This document shows, piece by piece, positions 63,251 through 64,000 of a stretch of 64,000 bases of DNA (positions are counted from its first letter, which is position 1; the number at the start of each line of letters is the position of its first letter). The position numbers were made by a program, and so were the translations under genes. This DNA comes from Clostridia bacterium (GTDB lineage: Bacteria > Bacillota > Clostridia > Christensenellales > CAG-138). The notes beneath the pieces are model-generated. The model was not told the DNA's origin and did no database searches. It worked only from the letters and a program-made list of their open reading frames with translations. The DNA lies in contig JAFSLH010000013.1 of assembly GCA_017448545.1 (NCBI GenBank), forward strand, positions 1-64,000, read 5' to 3'.

Positions 63251-63910
63251 TTACCGAATCGGGATCAGCGTTCCGTCGTTCCGGCGGATCGTATTTGCGG
63301 GGATTACGCCGCGCACGCACGACGTCGGATAGACGCGGCTGTTCCGGCCGATCACAGTGCCGGGGTTCAGCACGCTGTTGCAGCCGACCTCGACAAAATC
63401 GCCGAGCATCGCGCCGACCTTTTTTCGACCGGTCTCGACCTGCTCCTTACCGTCCTTGATGACGACAAGCGTTTTGTCGCTCTTGACGTTCGAGGTAACG
63501 GAGCCCGCGCCCATGTGCGACTTGTAGCCGAGCACGGAATCGCCGACGTAATTGAAGTGCGGAACCTGCACGTTGTCGAACAGAACGGCGTTCTTCAGCT
63601 CGCAGGAATTCCCGACGACGGCGTTCTTGCCGACCAGCGCGTTGCCGCGAATGAACGCGCACTGGCGCACCTCCGCGCCGTGGTCGATGATGCAGGGACC
63701 GTGGATATACGCGGACGCGAACACGGTCGCATCCTTCGCGATCCAGACGTCCTCCGCCGGATGGTCGAACTCCTCCGCCGGCAGCGTTGCGCCGAGCGCC
63801 TTGATGAAATCGCCGATCTCCGCGAGCGCTTCCCACGGGTACGTTTTCCCGTCGAACAGCGCCGCCGCGCGGGTATGGTTCAAATCAAACAGATCCTGAA
63901 TGGTCAGCAT
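63251..63910 (-). CDS. Left-handed beta-helix sugar-nucleotide acyltransferase-like protein
   Basis: 219 residues. From about 60 on, hexapeptide turns of a left-handed beta-helix are evident (VFASAYIHGPCIIDHGAEV, AFIRGNALVGKNAVVGNS, CNSVLNPGTVIGRNSRVYPTS). Such proteins are often annotated as UDP-GlcNAc pyrophosphorylase relatives, but the nucleotidyltransferase domain is absent here; an N- or O-acetyltransferase or scaffold role is equally possible. GGGGGAGG precedes the ATG, 17 bp after the preceding gene's stop. Confidence 0.75.
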   Translation of the reverse strand: MLTIQDLFDLNHTRAAALFDGKTYPWEALAEIGDFIKALGATLPAEEFDHPAEDVWIAKDATVFASAYIHGPCIIDHGAEVRQCAFIRGNALVGKNAVVGNSCELKNAVLFDNVQVPHFNYVGDSVLGYKSHMGAGSVTSNVKSDKTLVVIKDGKEQVETGRKKVGAMLGDFVEVGCNSVLNPGTVIGRNSRVYPTSCVRGVIPANTIRRNDGTLIPIR

Positions 63911-63927
63911 AGCCGTTTCCTCCCCCG

Positions 63928-64000
63928 TTACTTAACCCGAATCAGATAGCCGGCCTTGTTCATCGCTTCGATGATCGCGTCGACATGGTGTTCACAGATT
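63928..64000 (-). CDS. C-terminal end of an unidentified protein (partial)
   Basis: Open on the minus strand from the window edge, ending EAMNKAGYLIRVK and TAA. It lies 17 bp before the beta-helix gene in the same direction, so the two are likely co-transcribed. The family cannot be told from 23 residues. Confidence 0.6.
   Translation of the reverse strand, partial: ICEHHVDAIIEAMNKAGYLIRVK

Overview
The window looks like chromosomal DNA of a GC-rich Firmicute of the class Clostridia, possibly close to Christensenellales or Oscillospirales; that placement is inference from gene content. Pointers are a T-box-controlled hisS-aspS operon, an S24 repressor/Y-family polymerase/YolD cassette, a DUF1540 protein, a TnpV-type transposon protein, ISL3- and IS256-like remnants, and many TTGACA-16/17-TATAAT promoters.

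Region 1 (1-7413) is a decayed integrative/conjugative element. It holds an integrase cut short at an IS-end-like sequence, tnpV, a small gene, a ParB-like gene whose N-terminus is out of frame at an A7 run, an MmeI-like type IIG restriction-modification enzyme that overlaps a relaxase, and a 239-bp ISL3-derived remnant.

Region 2 (7414-37400) is dominated by one gene. It starts at a TTG codon at 37258 and encodes an exported protein of 9354 residues. A classical signal peptide is followed by acidic low-complexity blocks, filamentous-adhesin repeats of the leukotoxin LktA type, a duplicated helical module, InlB-like beta-repeats, beta-solenoid, GETW repeats and Ala-rich coiled coils. It has a consensus promoter and a 5' UTR hairpin. 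A 12-bp hairpin and a membrane-anchored TPR protein follow in the same direction, and a terminator at 7414-7436 closes the unit. I take this giant adhesin/TPR pair as the main discovery candidate.

Region 3 (37400-41325) carries dispersed intergenic repeats, an AT-rich BcgI-like type IIB restriction-modification pair (nuclease-methyltransferase plus specificity subunit) and an IS256-like remnant.

Region 4 (41349-53141) holds an SOS-type mutagenesis cassette, a radical SAM protein, a hydrolase, a membrane XRE protein, a flavin-split-barrel protein, a lipoprotein, a flavin/[2Fe-2S] oxidoreductase, an unannotated ~175-nt small RNA with its own promoter and terminator, nagA, and a two-gene ABC exporter.

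Region 5 (53166-64000) is mostly core: DUF1540 protein, hisS-aspS with T-box, molybdate transporter modABC with a ModE-like palindrome, a HAD protein, a hypothetical protein, an LRR lipoprotein, a promoter-driven 8-codon remnant resembling the start of a pyridoxamine kinase, three tRNA genes (Gly-Lys-Arg), a left-handed beta-helix acyl/nucleotidyltransferase-like protein and the end of one more gene.
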